Shown one piece after another: positions 1-7,086 of a DNA stretch of 64,000 nucleotides. A program made the position numbers and the translations under genes. The notes under the pieces are model-generated. The model had not been told where the DNA came from. It ran no database searches and was given only the letters and a program-made list of their open reading frames with translations. Source of the stretch: Anaerolineae bacterium (GTDB taxonomy: Bacteria; Chloroflexota; Anaerolineae; Aggregatilineales; Aggregatilineaceae); contig JAFGHR010000063.1 of NCBI GenBank assembly GCA_016930015.1, positions 1 through 64,000 of the forward strand. Reading direction: 5' to 3'. Numbering within the stretch: the first letter of the stretch is position 1; each line of letters begins with the position of its first letter.

Positions 1-33
1 GAGCCAGTTTCAGGTACCATGATTCTACCGAAA

Positions 34-67
34 AAAAGCAGCGGGGTCTGGCTTCCCTGCTGCTTTT
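34..67. terminator. Rho-independent-like hairpin at the window edge
   Basis: A 13-bp stem (34-46 with 55-67, one G-U pair) closes an 8-nt loop. It has an A run on its left and four T on its right, so it could stop transcription in either direction. The gene it serves lies outside the window to the left, or it is the end of the GT-C gene read leftwards from 1915. Seen directly; the function is inferred. Confidence 0.6.
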
Positions 68-76
68 AATATACAA

Positions 77-258
77 GGGCTATCGCTTCAAATGGACGGT
101 TAAGCTTTTGAAACGCAGCGCGACACTGTGTGTCGCCTTCCCCCTAAGTCCCCCGTCCAGTTTGTTTGGACGGGGGACTTGACAACGCGCGCCCGGCTGT
201 TTTTTCCCCTCCTTAGCTCGGCTGGGGAGGGGCATTTTCGATTTTGAAGCGATAGCCC
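77..258. mobile_element. MITE-like element: 16-bp perfect terminal inverted repeats with nested hairpins
   Basis: GGGCTATCGCTTCAAA at 77-92 is matched exactly by its reverse complement at 243-258. The 182-bp body has no convincing gene and contains three further hairpins: 120-136 (7-bp stem), 146-180 (14-bp perfect stem, 7-nt loop) and 206-232 (7-bp stem). Terminal inverted repeats around a short non-coding body are what non-autonomous miniature transposable elements look like. I see no clear target-site duplication next to the ends, so it could instead be a structured intergenic RNA or a repeat of another kind. Confidence 0.45.
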
Positions 259-295
259 TGGCGGGGTGTCTGATTGCGGAGCGTTTTTACCATGC

Positions 296-1915
296 TCAAT
301 CACGGCGCTGGTAGGCTAACATCCCGGTGCCGTAAAAATCGGTGGGGATAAACGCAATTTCCGCATAATTCTCATAAAAAGCGGGATCGCGTGCAAGGCC
401 GTTGCGTACAAACATTTCCATGAAAACAATATAGTCCGGCTGGTAGTCAAAAATGATATCGGGCGGCACGGCATAGTTTGCTGAATCGTCCATGTACAGG
501 CTGGCGTCTACGGGATAATAATCAGACATCTCCGGCGTGACCAGCCCTACCGTGTCCAGAATGCGCGCCCGGCTGTAGTAGCCTACCGCGCCGATGTCGC
601 CCGCCGACACGAGTGTGTCCTCCGTGACTCCATACGTCGAGCGCAGCATATCGGCCATTTGTTTGTAGTAGAGTTCGATCTGGTGCCAGGCCATTTTAGG
701 AGCCGGGCGATCAGGTCCGTGATCCGGGTGCAGCACCCAGGCGTTGAGTGACAGCGCCGCAAACAGCGCACCCGCCAGCGCCATCACCAGGGGAGCAAGC
801 CGCAAGCGTTGCAGCGCTGTTCCGGCTGAATCCGCCAGAATCCATACACCGGTTATAATGGCCAGGAAATAGGCGGGCAGCAGCGGCGCCAGGTACCAGC
901 GGAAGATCAGGGGATTCATGATGCTAAAGGCGACCACGTATAACCAGGGATAAATCAGAAACGGTAACAAACGCGGCTGGCGCGTGGCAGCATACCGTAT
1001 GCCGATCATGGCCAGCCCCGGATAGAGCAGTAATCCGACGACCACACCGGGTACGCCCAATGTTTCTTGTTCGAAAAACGGGGTGGCGACGTGTTGAATC
1101 AACCGCGTCATTGCCTGAAAACTGTCAACCCGGTAGGCTGCCTGCTTGGCGCTGAGTGAGCGCGACAGCAGCGTGCCGAAGTATGCCCAACTGAATACAT
1201 ACCACGGCAGCAAACCGCCTGCAAAGATCAAACCGCTGCGCCACGGCAGCCAGCGCGTTATACGGCGCGCGTGCCCGGCAGCATCTGGTATGGAACGCCA
1301 GCGCATGATCGGCATATACAAGAACAGCAGGCCGACCCAGATCAGCGAATCGACACGTGTTAACACACCTAAGGTGGCAAACGCTGCCGCCCATCCCTCA
1401 CGCCCGTTTACATACGCATAGCTCGCCAGCACCATCCACAGGATCATTACGCTGGTTTCCATGCCGCCAACGGCAAACGTCACACTCATCGGGCTGAGCG
1501 CCCACAACACGCCCACGACCACACCCGCCCCTATCCGGCCTGTCAGCCGCACGCCCATCAGCACCAGAACAGCCGCCGTTATCGCGTCGGCCAACGCATT
1601 GACGATCAGCGCATACCAGGGATACTGCTCGCCGCCGGTCACAAACCCGATACCGGCCATCAACACGGTATATAACGGTGTGGTGGTGCCAAGCGTGCGT
1701 GTTCCCTGGTTATAGACAAATCCATGCCCCTCAACGAGATTGCGGCTGTACCGAAACGTGATAAAGGCATCGTCGATGGTGCGCGGCTGCGGTATCAGGC
1801 GTAACACGAGCGCCAACCCGGCCACCACAAGCAAGATGGCGATGACACGGCGCGTGATCACAGGTTGTGTAGTCGTAGAGTCTGGAGTGAAATTTTGTTC
1901 AGGCACAGAACCCAT
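296..1915 (-). CDS. Polytopic membrane glycosyltransferase, GT-C fold (dolichyl-phosphate-mannose-mannosyltransferase-like)
   Basis: The 539-residue product has a charged N-terminus, a first membrane segment at about residues 21-41, then an acidic loop beginning IDDAFITFRYSRNLVEG. Paired acidic residues in the first external loop are typical of GT-C enzymes that take sugars from lipid-phosphate donors. About ten more hydrophobic segments follow, then a soluble C-terminal part of roughly 120 residues. The likely role is adding a sugar to a glycan or protein on the outer face of the membrane. Donor and acceptor cannot be read from sequence. It stands alone, divergent from the leuS unit, with a weak ribosome site before the ATG. 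Confidence is good for the fold, low for the substrate. Confidence 0.75.
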   Translation of the reverse strand: MGSVPEQNFTPDSTTTQPVITRRVIAILLVVAGLALVLRLIPQPRTIDDAFITFRYSRNLVEGHGFVYNQGTRTLGTTTPLYTVLMAGIGFVTGGEQYPWYALIVNALADAITAAVLVLMGVRLTGRIGAGVVVGVLWALSPMSVTFAVGGMETSVMILWMVLASYAYVNGREGWAAAFATLGVLTRVDSLIWVGLLFLYMPIMRWRSIPDAAGHARRITRWLPWRSGLIFAGGLLPWYVFSWAYFGTLLSRSLSAKQAAYRVDSFQAMTRLIQHVATPFFEQETLGVPGVVVGLLLYPGLAMIGIRYAATRQPRLLPFLIYPWLYVVAFSIMNPLIFRWYLAPLLPAYFLAIITGVWILADSAGTALQRLRLAPLVMALAGALFAALSLNAWVLHPDHGPDRPAPKMAWHQIELYYKQMADMLRSTYGVTEDTLVSAGDIGAVGYYSRARILDTVGLVTPEMSDYYPVDASLYMDDSANYAVPPDIIFDYQPDYIVFMEMFVRNGLARDPAFYENYAEIAFIPTDFYGTGMLAYQRRD

Positions 1916-2026
1916 TCTTTTGCCGATTTATGGATGGTAGTTGAACCAATCTGATCTTACTTGGCACCCGGTAACGGTGCAAACCTGAATAATCGCGTTT
2001 TTACGCCTCAAATTCGAAACCGCACC

Positions 2027-2055
2027 TTGACAATCTGCCATCACACCGCTAGAAT
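2027..2055 (+). promoter_or_regulatory. Sigma-70-type promoter of the leuS T-box unit
   Basis: A perfect -35 TTGACA (2027-2032) and a -10 TAGAAT (2050-2055) are separated by exactly 17 bases. Transcription would start near 2062, just ahead of the T-box Stem I, so the leader, the embedded tRNA and leuS would share this promoter. Confidence 0.85.
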
Positions 2056-2278
2056 TTGACTGCATTAACAAATGGATCCAACAAACAAACAGCGTTGAAT
2101 GGAAGTAGTAGGCCATCGCCGCAGTGAGCCAGGACCAGTGCAAACCTGGCAGTTGTGCCACCGGCAAGCGCATCAGGCCGAACTCGTCCAGGAGCTGCGC
2201 AGTTGAACGGCAGTAGGTTGCGCCGGTACGCCCGTTACGCGTAACTAAGTGGGTGGCAAAAAAGCACAACCATTTTAT

Positions 2279-2351
2279 GGGCCCGTAGCTCAGCTGGGAG
2301 AGCGCCACAATGGCATTGTGGAGGCCAAGGGTTCGAGCCCCTTCGGGTCCA
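2279..2351 (+). tRNA. tRNA-Ala (anticodon GGC) inside the leuS T-box leader
   Basis: The 73-nt sequence folds as a full cloverleaf. The acceptor stem GGGCCCG pairs with CGGGTCC with one G-U pair. The D arm GCTC/GAGC encloses AGCTGGGA. The anticodon stem CCACA/TGTGG carries the loop ATGGCAT, so U33 is followed by GGC. The T arm AAGGG/CCCTT carries TTCGAGC, and the discriminator base is A. The genome continues CCT, so the 3' CCA is not encoded. It is co-directional with leuS and lies within the T-box leader. Processing by RNase P and RNase Z would cut the leader in two. Confidence 0.93.
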
Positions 2352-2396
2352 CCTTCTCATAATTTTATGCCACCAACCAGGGTGGTACCGCGGAGT

Positions 2397-2440
2397 CCTC
2401 TTCGTCCCTGTTTACAGGGAAAATGTCGAAGGGGATTTTT
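2397..2440 (+). terminator. T-box-controlled terminator
   Basis: CCTCTTCG (2397-2404) pairs with CGAAGGGG (2427-2434), with an inner CCCT/AGGG helix, and is followed by ATTTTT. Its left arm overlaps the 3' half of the T-box antiterminator (CGTCCCT pairing with AGGG of the T-box), so the two structures are mutually exclusive, as expected for transcriptional T-box control. Confidence 0.8.
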
Positions 2441-2545
2441 CATTTAATTTTCAGAGGTCTTGTGAGCCATTTTGGTGTATAGTTTAGATAAGACGTAGCG
2501 TAATGGAATGTGTTGTTGTGCTGTTATACAGGAAGGGACATCCCA

Positions 2546-2677
2546 ATGGCTCAAAACAAGCGGCGTTCGTTGTCTGATCGACTACAAGACTTTCTTGAAG
2601 CCATTAAAGAGGCGCTTAGTCCTCGCCAACTCGCCCCTGTGCCGATCCCAGTGCACGACCGGCCACGTCGCCACTGA
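2546..2677 (+). CDS. Small ORF, 43 residues, between the T-box and leuS
   Basis: An ATG at 2546 follows an AGGAAGGGA ribosome site by six bases and opens 43 codons. The product begins MAQNKRRSLSDRLQDFLEAI, is basic at both ends, has an amphipathic centre and ends in DRPRRH. I do not recognise a family. Its place just after the T-box terminator means it would be made only when the terminator is open, so it could be a leucine-responsive small protein or a leader peptide. No membrane segment is visible. It is supported by a good ribosome site and a sensible reading frame only. Confidence 0.45.
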   Translation: MAQNKRRSLSDRLQDFLEAIKEALSPRQLAPVPIPVHDRPRRH

Positions 2678-2864
2678 GTCGCACCACCACAGCTCAGTAC
2701 TGATCACGCTTTAACAACGCGTGCGCGGAACGGAGCAGGGCCGGGAATACCATGCCGGGCCGCCCGTTATCACCAGCGCGCGTTTTTTGTTTGTGTACAG
2801 ACTACGGTGCTTCCTGATACAGCACATACAACGGGCCATGTTTGTTAATGAAAAGGAGGGAATC

Positions 2865-3017
2865 ATGGTGAGCACATCAATCCGAACAGATATCATGTGG
2901 AACGTGTCCTGCCTTCTCGCGGCCCTCCGGAGCCGGATTGTCACCAGCACGCGCAGGACTTCCGGCTCACCTAATACACCGCGAAGCGTTCATGGATGGC
3001 GGTCTGCCACCCATTAA
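2865..3017 (+). CDS. Small ORF, 50 residues, just upstream of leuS
   Basis: The ATG at 2865 sits behind AAAAGGAGGG, the strongest ribosome site in this leader, with four bases between. The 50-residue product is basic and Ser/Arg/Thr rich with one short hydrophobic stretch (VSCLLAAL). It has no run of leucine codons, so it does not look like a classical attenuator peptide. It ends 57 bases before leuS. I do not recognise it. It may be a translated leader or a fortuitous frame behind a real ribosome site. Confidence 0.35.
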   Translation: MVSTSIRTDIMWNVSCLLAALRSRIVTSTRRTSGSPNTPRSVHGWRSATH

Positions 3018-3074
3018 CCTGTAGCTTGTAAGCGCAGCCCAAACCCTGACACCTAATGGAGAAAACAAACAGCA

Positions 3075-6000
3075 ATGGCTGAGAAATACGTTCCAAAAAA
3101 AATCGAACCCAAATGGCAAAAGCGATGGGAAAACGATCGGTTGTATCGTTCCGAGGTGGATTGGAACCGGCCCAAACACTATGCTATGACGATGCTGCCC
3201 TATCCCAGTGGTGACCTGCACATTGGACACTGGTTTGCCATGACGCCGTCGGATGCGCGTGCGCGTTTTATGCGAATGCGCGGTTACAACGTCATGTTTC
3301 CGATCGGCTTTGACGCGTTCGGCCTGCCCGCCGAACAGGCAGCCATCAGCCGCAACATTCATCCGAAAACGTGGACCTATAACAACATCACCCGCATGCA
3401 GCGGCAGTTGCGCAGCATGGGCGCGATGTTTGACTGGGAGCGTGAAGCGATAAGTTGTGATCCTGGCTACTACCGGTGGACCGAGTGGTTCTTTAAGCAA
3501 TTTTTTGAGAACGATCTAGCCTACCGGGGTGAAGCTCTGGTGAACTGGTCCCCCACGCTGCAAACGGTGCTGGCCAACGAACAGGTCATCGACGGCAAAG
3601 ACGAACGTACCGGCCAGCCGGTGATTCAAAAGTTGATGGAACAGTGGTTCTTCCGCATCACAAAGTATGCCGACGAACTGCTGAACTTTGACAATTTGAA
3701 CTGGCCAGAGCCGATCCGCATCATGCAAACGAACTGGATTGGCCGCAGCGAAGGCGCGCACGTCACCTTCACAACCGAGCATGGCGATCCGATCAAAGTC
3801 TTCACCACCCGTCCCGACACGTTGTGGGGCGCTACATTCATGGTGCTGGCGCCAGAACACGCGCTGGTTGGCAAAATCACAACCGGCGAACAGTGTGCCG
3901 GCGTGGAAAACTACGTCGAACAGGCGGCTCGTGCTACCGAGATCGAACGCACTGCCGAGGGCCGTGATAAAACCGGCGTCTTCACCGGCGCTTATGCGAT
4001 CAACCCGGTGAATCAAGCGCGCATTCCGATCTGGATCGCGGACTACGTCATGATCACCTACGGCAGTGGCGCGATTATGGCTGTTCCGGCCCACGACCAG
4101 CGCGACTTTGACTTTGCGTTAAAATTCGGCCTGCCCATCATCCCGGTGATTGCGCGTAACGACGGCCTGACCAGGAGTTATACGCGCCTGGGCGCCTGGG
4201 TCACGGATGGATTCACCAGCGCGCTGGACAAGGCGGCTATCCCTCATCAGGTGGATGGCAGTGACGTGTACGTAACGCCGGATATCGACCAGGTAGACGC
4301 GTATGCAGCCATCGTCCAGCAGTACTTAAAGCCCGGCGCGTGGACCGAAATTGTCGGCGGCGCGTGGTTGTTCGTTTTTAAAGATGCCGTCATGCCGTTC
4401 GACTCGCTGGGCAGCGAGCAGCGCATACTCGAACGCTGCCGGGCGCTGGAACCGGCGGTTGCCGATAAACGCACGGTGATGGAAATGTTATACGGGGTCG
4501 AATGGTACCGCGATGCGTTGTACCATGACGCCTACGGCACCATGATCAACTCCGGTGAATTTACCGGCACGCCGGGAATCAAAACAGACGACAACGGCGA
4601 ACAACAGCGTTATGCCAAACAGGCCGTATCCCACTGGCTGGAAAAGCAGGGGATCGGGCAAGCAACCGTTAATTACCGCCTGCGGGACTGGCTGATCAGC
4701 CGCCAGCGGTACTGGGGCGCGCCGATCCCGGTAGTCTTCACCGATGGCGGCACCATCGAGGCCGTACCGGAGGATCAACTACCGGTCGAACTGCCTGAAG
4801 ATGTGCAGTTCATGCCGACCGGCCAGAGTCCGCTGCTGTTCCACGATGGTTTTTTGAACACAACCGCCAGCGATGGCAGCCCGGCCAAACGTGAAACGGA
4901 CACGATGGATACATTTATGTGTTCGTCGTGGTACCAGTACCGTTACCTGAGCCCGGACTATGATCAGGCTCCCTTTGATCCCGACGAGGGCGCGTACTGG
5001 TTGCCGGTTGACGTGTATACCGGCGGGGCCGAACATGCCACCCTGCATTTGCTGTACACGCGGTTCTTCACTAAGGCCATGCGTGACCTGGGCGTTTTTG
5101 ACGACGCAGCAGCGATTGCGGGCAAAAACGGGCGTAATCCCGACGAACTGATCAACGAACCCATGACCGTGCTGCGCAACCAGGGCCAGATTCTGGGTGA
5201 GGAGCGCCGGGGTGATGTCATCGAAGCAGCCGGTCGCGCCGACGGCGAGAAGTTGTTCGCGGACCACGTCAAAGTGATCGATCCGTCCACACCACGTGTA
5301 AACGAACCTGACCGTATTGTCGGTGAGATCATGCGGCGCACCGAAGACGTCCTGCGGGTTGATACCGGTGACGGCAACCAACGCACGGTTGAAATCACGT
5401 CCGGGGCCGTGGTAGACATCCCGGCCATTCCGGGCAAAAACGACGTGAACCAGCTCAAACACCACCTGGAAATCCAGCGGATGTCCAAGAGTAAGGGTAA
5501 CGTGGTTGACCCGGACGAACTGGTAGCCCAGTATGGCGCCGACACGGTGCGCGGGTACCTGATGTTTGCTTTCGACTGGCAAAAAGGCGGCCCGTGGGAC
5601 AGCCAGGGTATCCAGGGCGTGGTGCGCTGGTTGAGTGACGTGTGGGGGCTGTTCGCAGAACCGACGGCTGATGCGCCAGGCGAGGCTTCCGCGGTCGAAA
5701 CGACCGCGGTCGAAGCGACCGGCGATGATATTGCCACGCTGCGCCGCAAAGTTCACCAGGCGATCAAACGTGTCACCGACAGCCTGGAAACGTTCAGCTT
5801 TAACACCGCTATCGCCGCGTTGATGAGCCTGAAGAACACGTTGCAGACCATGCAGCAAACACCGGTTATCCATAGTGACGCCTGGGATGAAGCGCGTAAC
5901 ATTTACCTGCGGTTGATGGCTCCCTTCGCGCCGCATATCGCTGAAGAACTGTGGGGGCGCCATGGTTACGGGTACAGTGTGCACCTGCAAAGCTGGCCGG

Positions 6001-6218
6001 AGTACGACGAAGAAGCTGCCGCCGAACAAACGATCACGCTGGTGATACAGGTAAACGGCAAAGTGCGCGACCGCATCGACGTGCCCGCCGACATCAGCGA
6101 AGAAGAGGCTAAAAAACTGGCCCTGGAATCCGAGAGTGTGCTGCGTCACATGAGCGGTAAAGCGCCGCGCAACGTGATCTATGTCGGTGAGCGCGGGATG
6201 ATCAACATCGTGGTGTAA
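3075..6218 (+). CDS. leuS: Leucyl-tRNA synthetase, with large insertions
   Basis: It charges tRNA-Leu with leucine in the cytoplasm. Class I signatures are clear: HIGH at residues 49-52 inside YPSGDLHIGHW, and RMSKSKGN at about 802-809. The editing domain is marked by GAIMAVPAHDQRDFDF, and the catalytic core by NYRLRDWLISRQRYWGAPIP. At 1,047 residues it is well above the usual bacterial length of about 860. Two blocks account for the excess: about 120 residues between the editing domain and INSGEFTG (roughly 365-490), and an enlarged leucine-specific segment before RMSKS (roughly 695-800). The gene follows a leucine T-box and ends in its own terminator. The C-terminal tRNA-binding domain (VIQVNGKVRDRIDVP) is complete. 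Confidence 0.97.
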   Translation: MAEKYVPKKIEPKWQKRWENDRLYRSEVDWNRPKHYAMTMLPYPSGDLHIGHWFAMTPSDARARFMRMRGYNVMFPIGFDAFGLPAEQAAISRNIHPKTWTYNNITRMQRQLRSMGAMFDWEREAISCDPGYYRWTEWFFKQFFENDLAYRGEALVNWSPTLQTVLANEQVIDGKDERTGQPVIQKLMEQWFFRITKYADELLNFDNLNWPEPIRIMQTNWIGRSEGAHVTFTTEHGDPIKVFTTRPDTLWGATFMVLAPEHALVGKITTGEQCAGVENYVEQAARATEIERTAEGRDKTGVFTGAYAINPVNQARIPIWIADYVMITYGSGAIMAVPAHDQRDFDFALKFGLPIIPVIARNDGLTRSYTRLGAWVTDGFTSALDKAAIPHQVDGSDVYVTPDIDQVDAYAAIVQQYLKPGAWTEIVGGAWLFVFKDAVMPFDSLGSEQRILERCRALEPAVADKRTVMEMLYGVEWYRDALYHDAYGTMINSGEFTGTPGIKTDDNGEQQRYAKQAVSHWLEKQGIGQATVNYRLRDWLISRQRYWGAPIPVVFTDGGTIEAVPEDQLPVELPEDVQFMPTGQSPLLFHDGFLNTTASDGSPAKRETDTMDTFMCSSWYQYRYLSPDYDQAPFDPDEGAYWLPVDVYTGGAEHATLHLLYTRFFTKAMRDLGVFDDAAAIAGKNGRNPDELINEPMTVLRNQGQILGEERRGDVIEAAGRADGEKLFADHVKVIDPSTPRVNEPDRIVGEIMRRTEDVLRVDTGDGNQRTVEITSGAVVDIPAIPGKNDVNQLKHHLEIQRMSKSKGNVVDPDELVAQYGADTVRGYLMFAFDWQKGGPWDSQGIQGVVRWLSDVWGLFAEPTADAPGEASAVETTAVEATGDDIATLRRKVHQAIKRVTDSLETFSFNTAIAALMSLKNTLQTMQQTPVIHSDAWDEARNIYLRLMAPFAPHIAEELWGRHGYGYSVHLQSWPEYDEEAAAEQTITLVIQVNGKVRDRIDVPADISEEEAKKLALESESVLRHMSGKAPRNVIYVGERGMINIVV

Positions 6219-6246
6219 ACCCGCGAGCCTGCCGGTAACAACAAGC

Positions 6247-6293
6247 AGCCGCCTGGAACGGTTTCTGAAAAACGTCCAGGCGGCTTATTTTTG
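6247..6293 (+). terminator. Terminator after leuS
   Basis: AGCCGCCTGGAACG pairs with CGTCCAGGCGGCT with a single bulge and is followed by TATTTTT. It starts 28 bases after the leuS stop and separates it from the convergent S51-type gene. Confidence 0.85.
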
Positions 6294-6311
6294 TGTGAAC
6301 AGGGCGGTTGA

Positions 6312-7001
6312 TCAGATGCTCAACTCAAATGTTTGGCCAGCGCGAAACGATTCTTGTGTCTCGGAACTGCGATAAACGGTGACTTGTCCCTGACCTTTCA
6401 CCTGAACGGTGCCATCAGGATAACAAATTGCAGCCGTCATATCATCGATGCCCGCAAGCATCACGTCTTCCGGCAAGCCCGCCATCAACTTTTCAGGTGA
6501 CAGCCGCATACGCACTATCTGGTGGTGGGGGATTACGGCGAGGTGTGGCATTACAGCCAGTCCCGGCTCCCATACACCACCAAACCAGTACACCGCCCCT
6601 AACGCCATAGCGCTGGCGCCAACCGCTACCAATGCCGCCTTACGCTCACGTGTGCGGTGTAAAGCGGCCTCGGTCCTGGTTCCGTGCAGCCGTTCGACCA
6701 TATCGACCGGGCTGCCGTCGGTGAGCACCACTGCATCAACCTGGTCGAGAATCTCACATTCGGACGGTGTATTAGCTGATAGCGAGTCTACGAGCATGGC
6801 ATATTCGGCAAACGTCCCCAGGTGATTAAAATAGCGCATCACCTGGTCAGCTACCCGTCGCGGGTTATCGATGACGGCGACCGGCACGACAACCAGGCGG
6901 GGCCGGTGGGTTTGCCGGATAAACTGGAGCCAGTTGTGATCCAACTGCTTGGTTTTGGACGAGAACGCCTCGCCACCGTTTAGAACAAGTAATCCCTTCA
7001 T
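6312..7001 (-). CDS. Peptidase S51 / cyanophycinase-like protein
   Basis: The 229-residue product has the class I glutamine-amidotransferase-like fold of family S51. It starts MKGLLVLNGGEAF, contains DAVVLTDGSPVDMVERL, then the nucleophile elbow AVGASAMALG, matching the family's G-x-S-A-G-A serine, and ends with IDDMTAA and a short beta domain. The family includes cyanophycinase and dipeptidase E, but the substrate here is unknown. An in-frame ATG lies 28 codons further upstream. I reject it because that stretch contains the terminator hairpin of the preceding giant gene and homology begins at MKGLL. It lies downstream of the giant surface-protein gene but beyond its terminator. Confidence 0.75.
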   Translation of the reverse strand: MKGLLVLNGGEAFSSKTKQLDHNWLQFIRQTHRPRLVVVPVAVIDNPRRVADQVMRYFNHLGTFAEYAMLVDSLSANTPSECEILDQVDAVVLTDGSPVDMVERLHGTRTEAALHRTRERKAALVAVGASAMALGAVYWFGGVWEPGLAVMPHLAVIPHHQIVRMRLSPEKLMAGLPEDVMLAGIDDMTAAICYPDGTVQVKGQGQVTVYRSSETQESFRAGQTFELSI

Positions 7002-7037
7002 ACAATCCGTTTCTCTGCTTTTGGATTTTGGGTTCTG

Positions 7038-7072
7038 AAAAAGGCAGGTTTCCTGCATAACGGAAACCTGCC
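7038..7072 (-). terminator. Terminator of the giant surface-protein gene
   Basis: A perfect 11-bp stem (7043-7053 with 7062-7072) and an 8-nt loop are followed, read on the minus strand, by TTTTT. It begins 15 bases after the giant gene's stop codon. Confidence 0.85.
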
Positions 7073-7086
7073 ACTCAGGAAACACA

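Larger units (their letters stand above)
2088..2440 (+). promoter_or_regulatory. Leucine-specific T-box riboswitch leader, interrupted by a tRNA-Ala
   Basis: T-box leaders bind uncharged tRNA and open a terminator ahead of aminoacyl-tRNA synthetase genes. Seen here: an AGTA-type bulge (2104-2110), the distal Stem I element GTGAGCCAGGACCAGTGCAA (2124-2143), a specifier context GAACTC with CTC at 2183-2185 (a leucine codon), the conserved AGGGTGGTACCGCGG box (2379-2393), and a competing terminator (2397-2440). The CTC specifier agrees with leuS being the first large gene downstream. What is odd is that a complete tRNA-Ala (2279-2351) occupies the place between Stem I and the antiterminator, where Stems II/III and a pseudoknot normally lie. 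Bases 2252-2258 and 2368-2374 can pair around it. Confidence 0.85.

Noticed and set aside
1928-2308. 126-codon minus-strand frame overlapping the T-box and tRNA
   Set aside because: It runs through a consensus promoter, T-box Stem I and the tRNA gene, has no ribosome site and resembles no protein.
2279-2351. The tRNA-like sequence as merely Stem III of the T-box
   Set aside because: It has all tRNA invariants (U33, TTCGA in the T loop, D-arm GCTC/GAGC, a seven-base acceptor stem), far beyond a generic stem.
4779-6149. Long antisense frame (456 codons) opposite leuS
   Set aside because: It mirrors the high-GC leuS coding frame, has no family motif or ribosome site, and its length follows from codon bias on the other strand.
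7002-7085. 28-codon N-terminal extension of the S51-type protein
   Set aside because: The stretch is the terminator hairpin of the preceding gene, and family sequence begins at the ATG at 7001.
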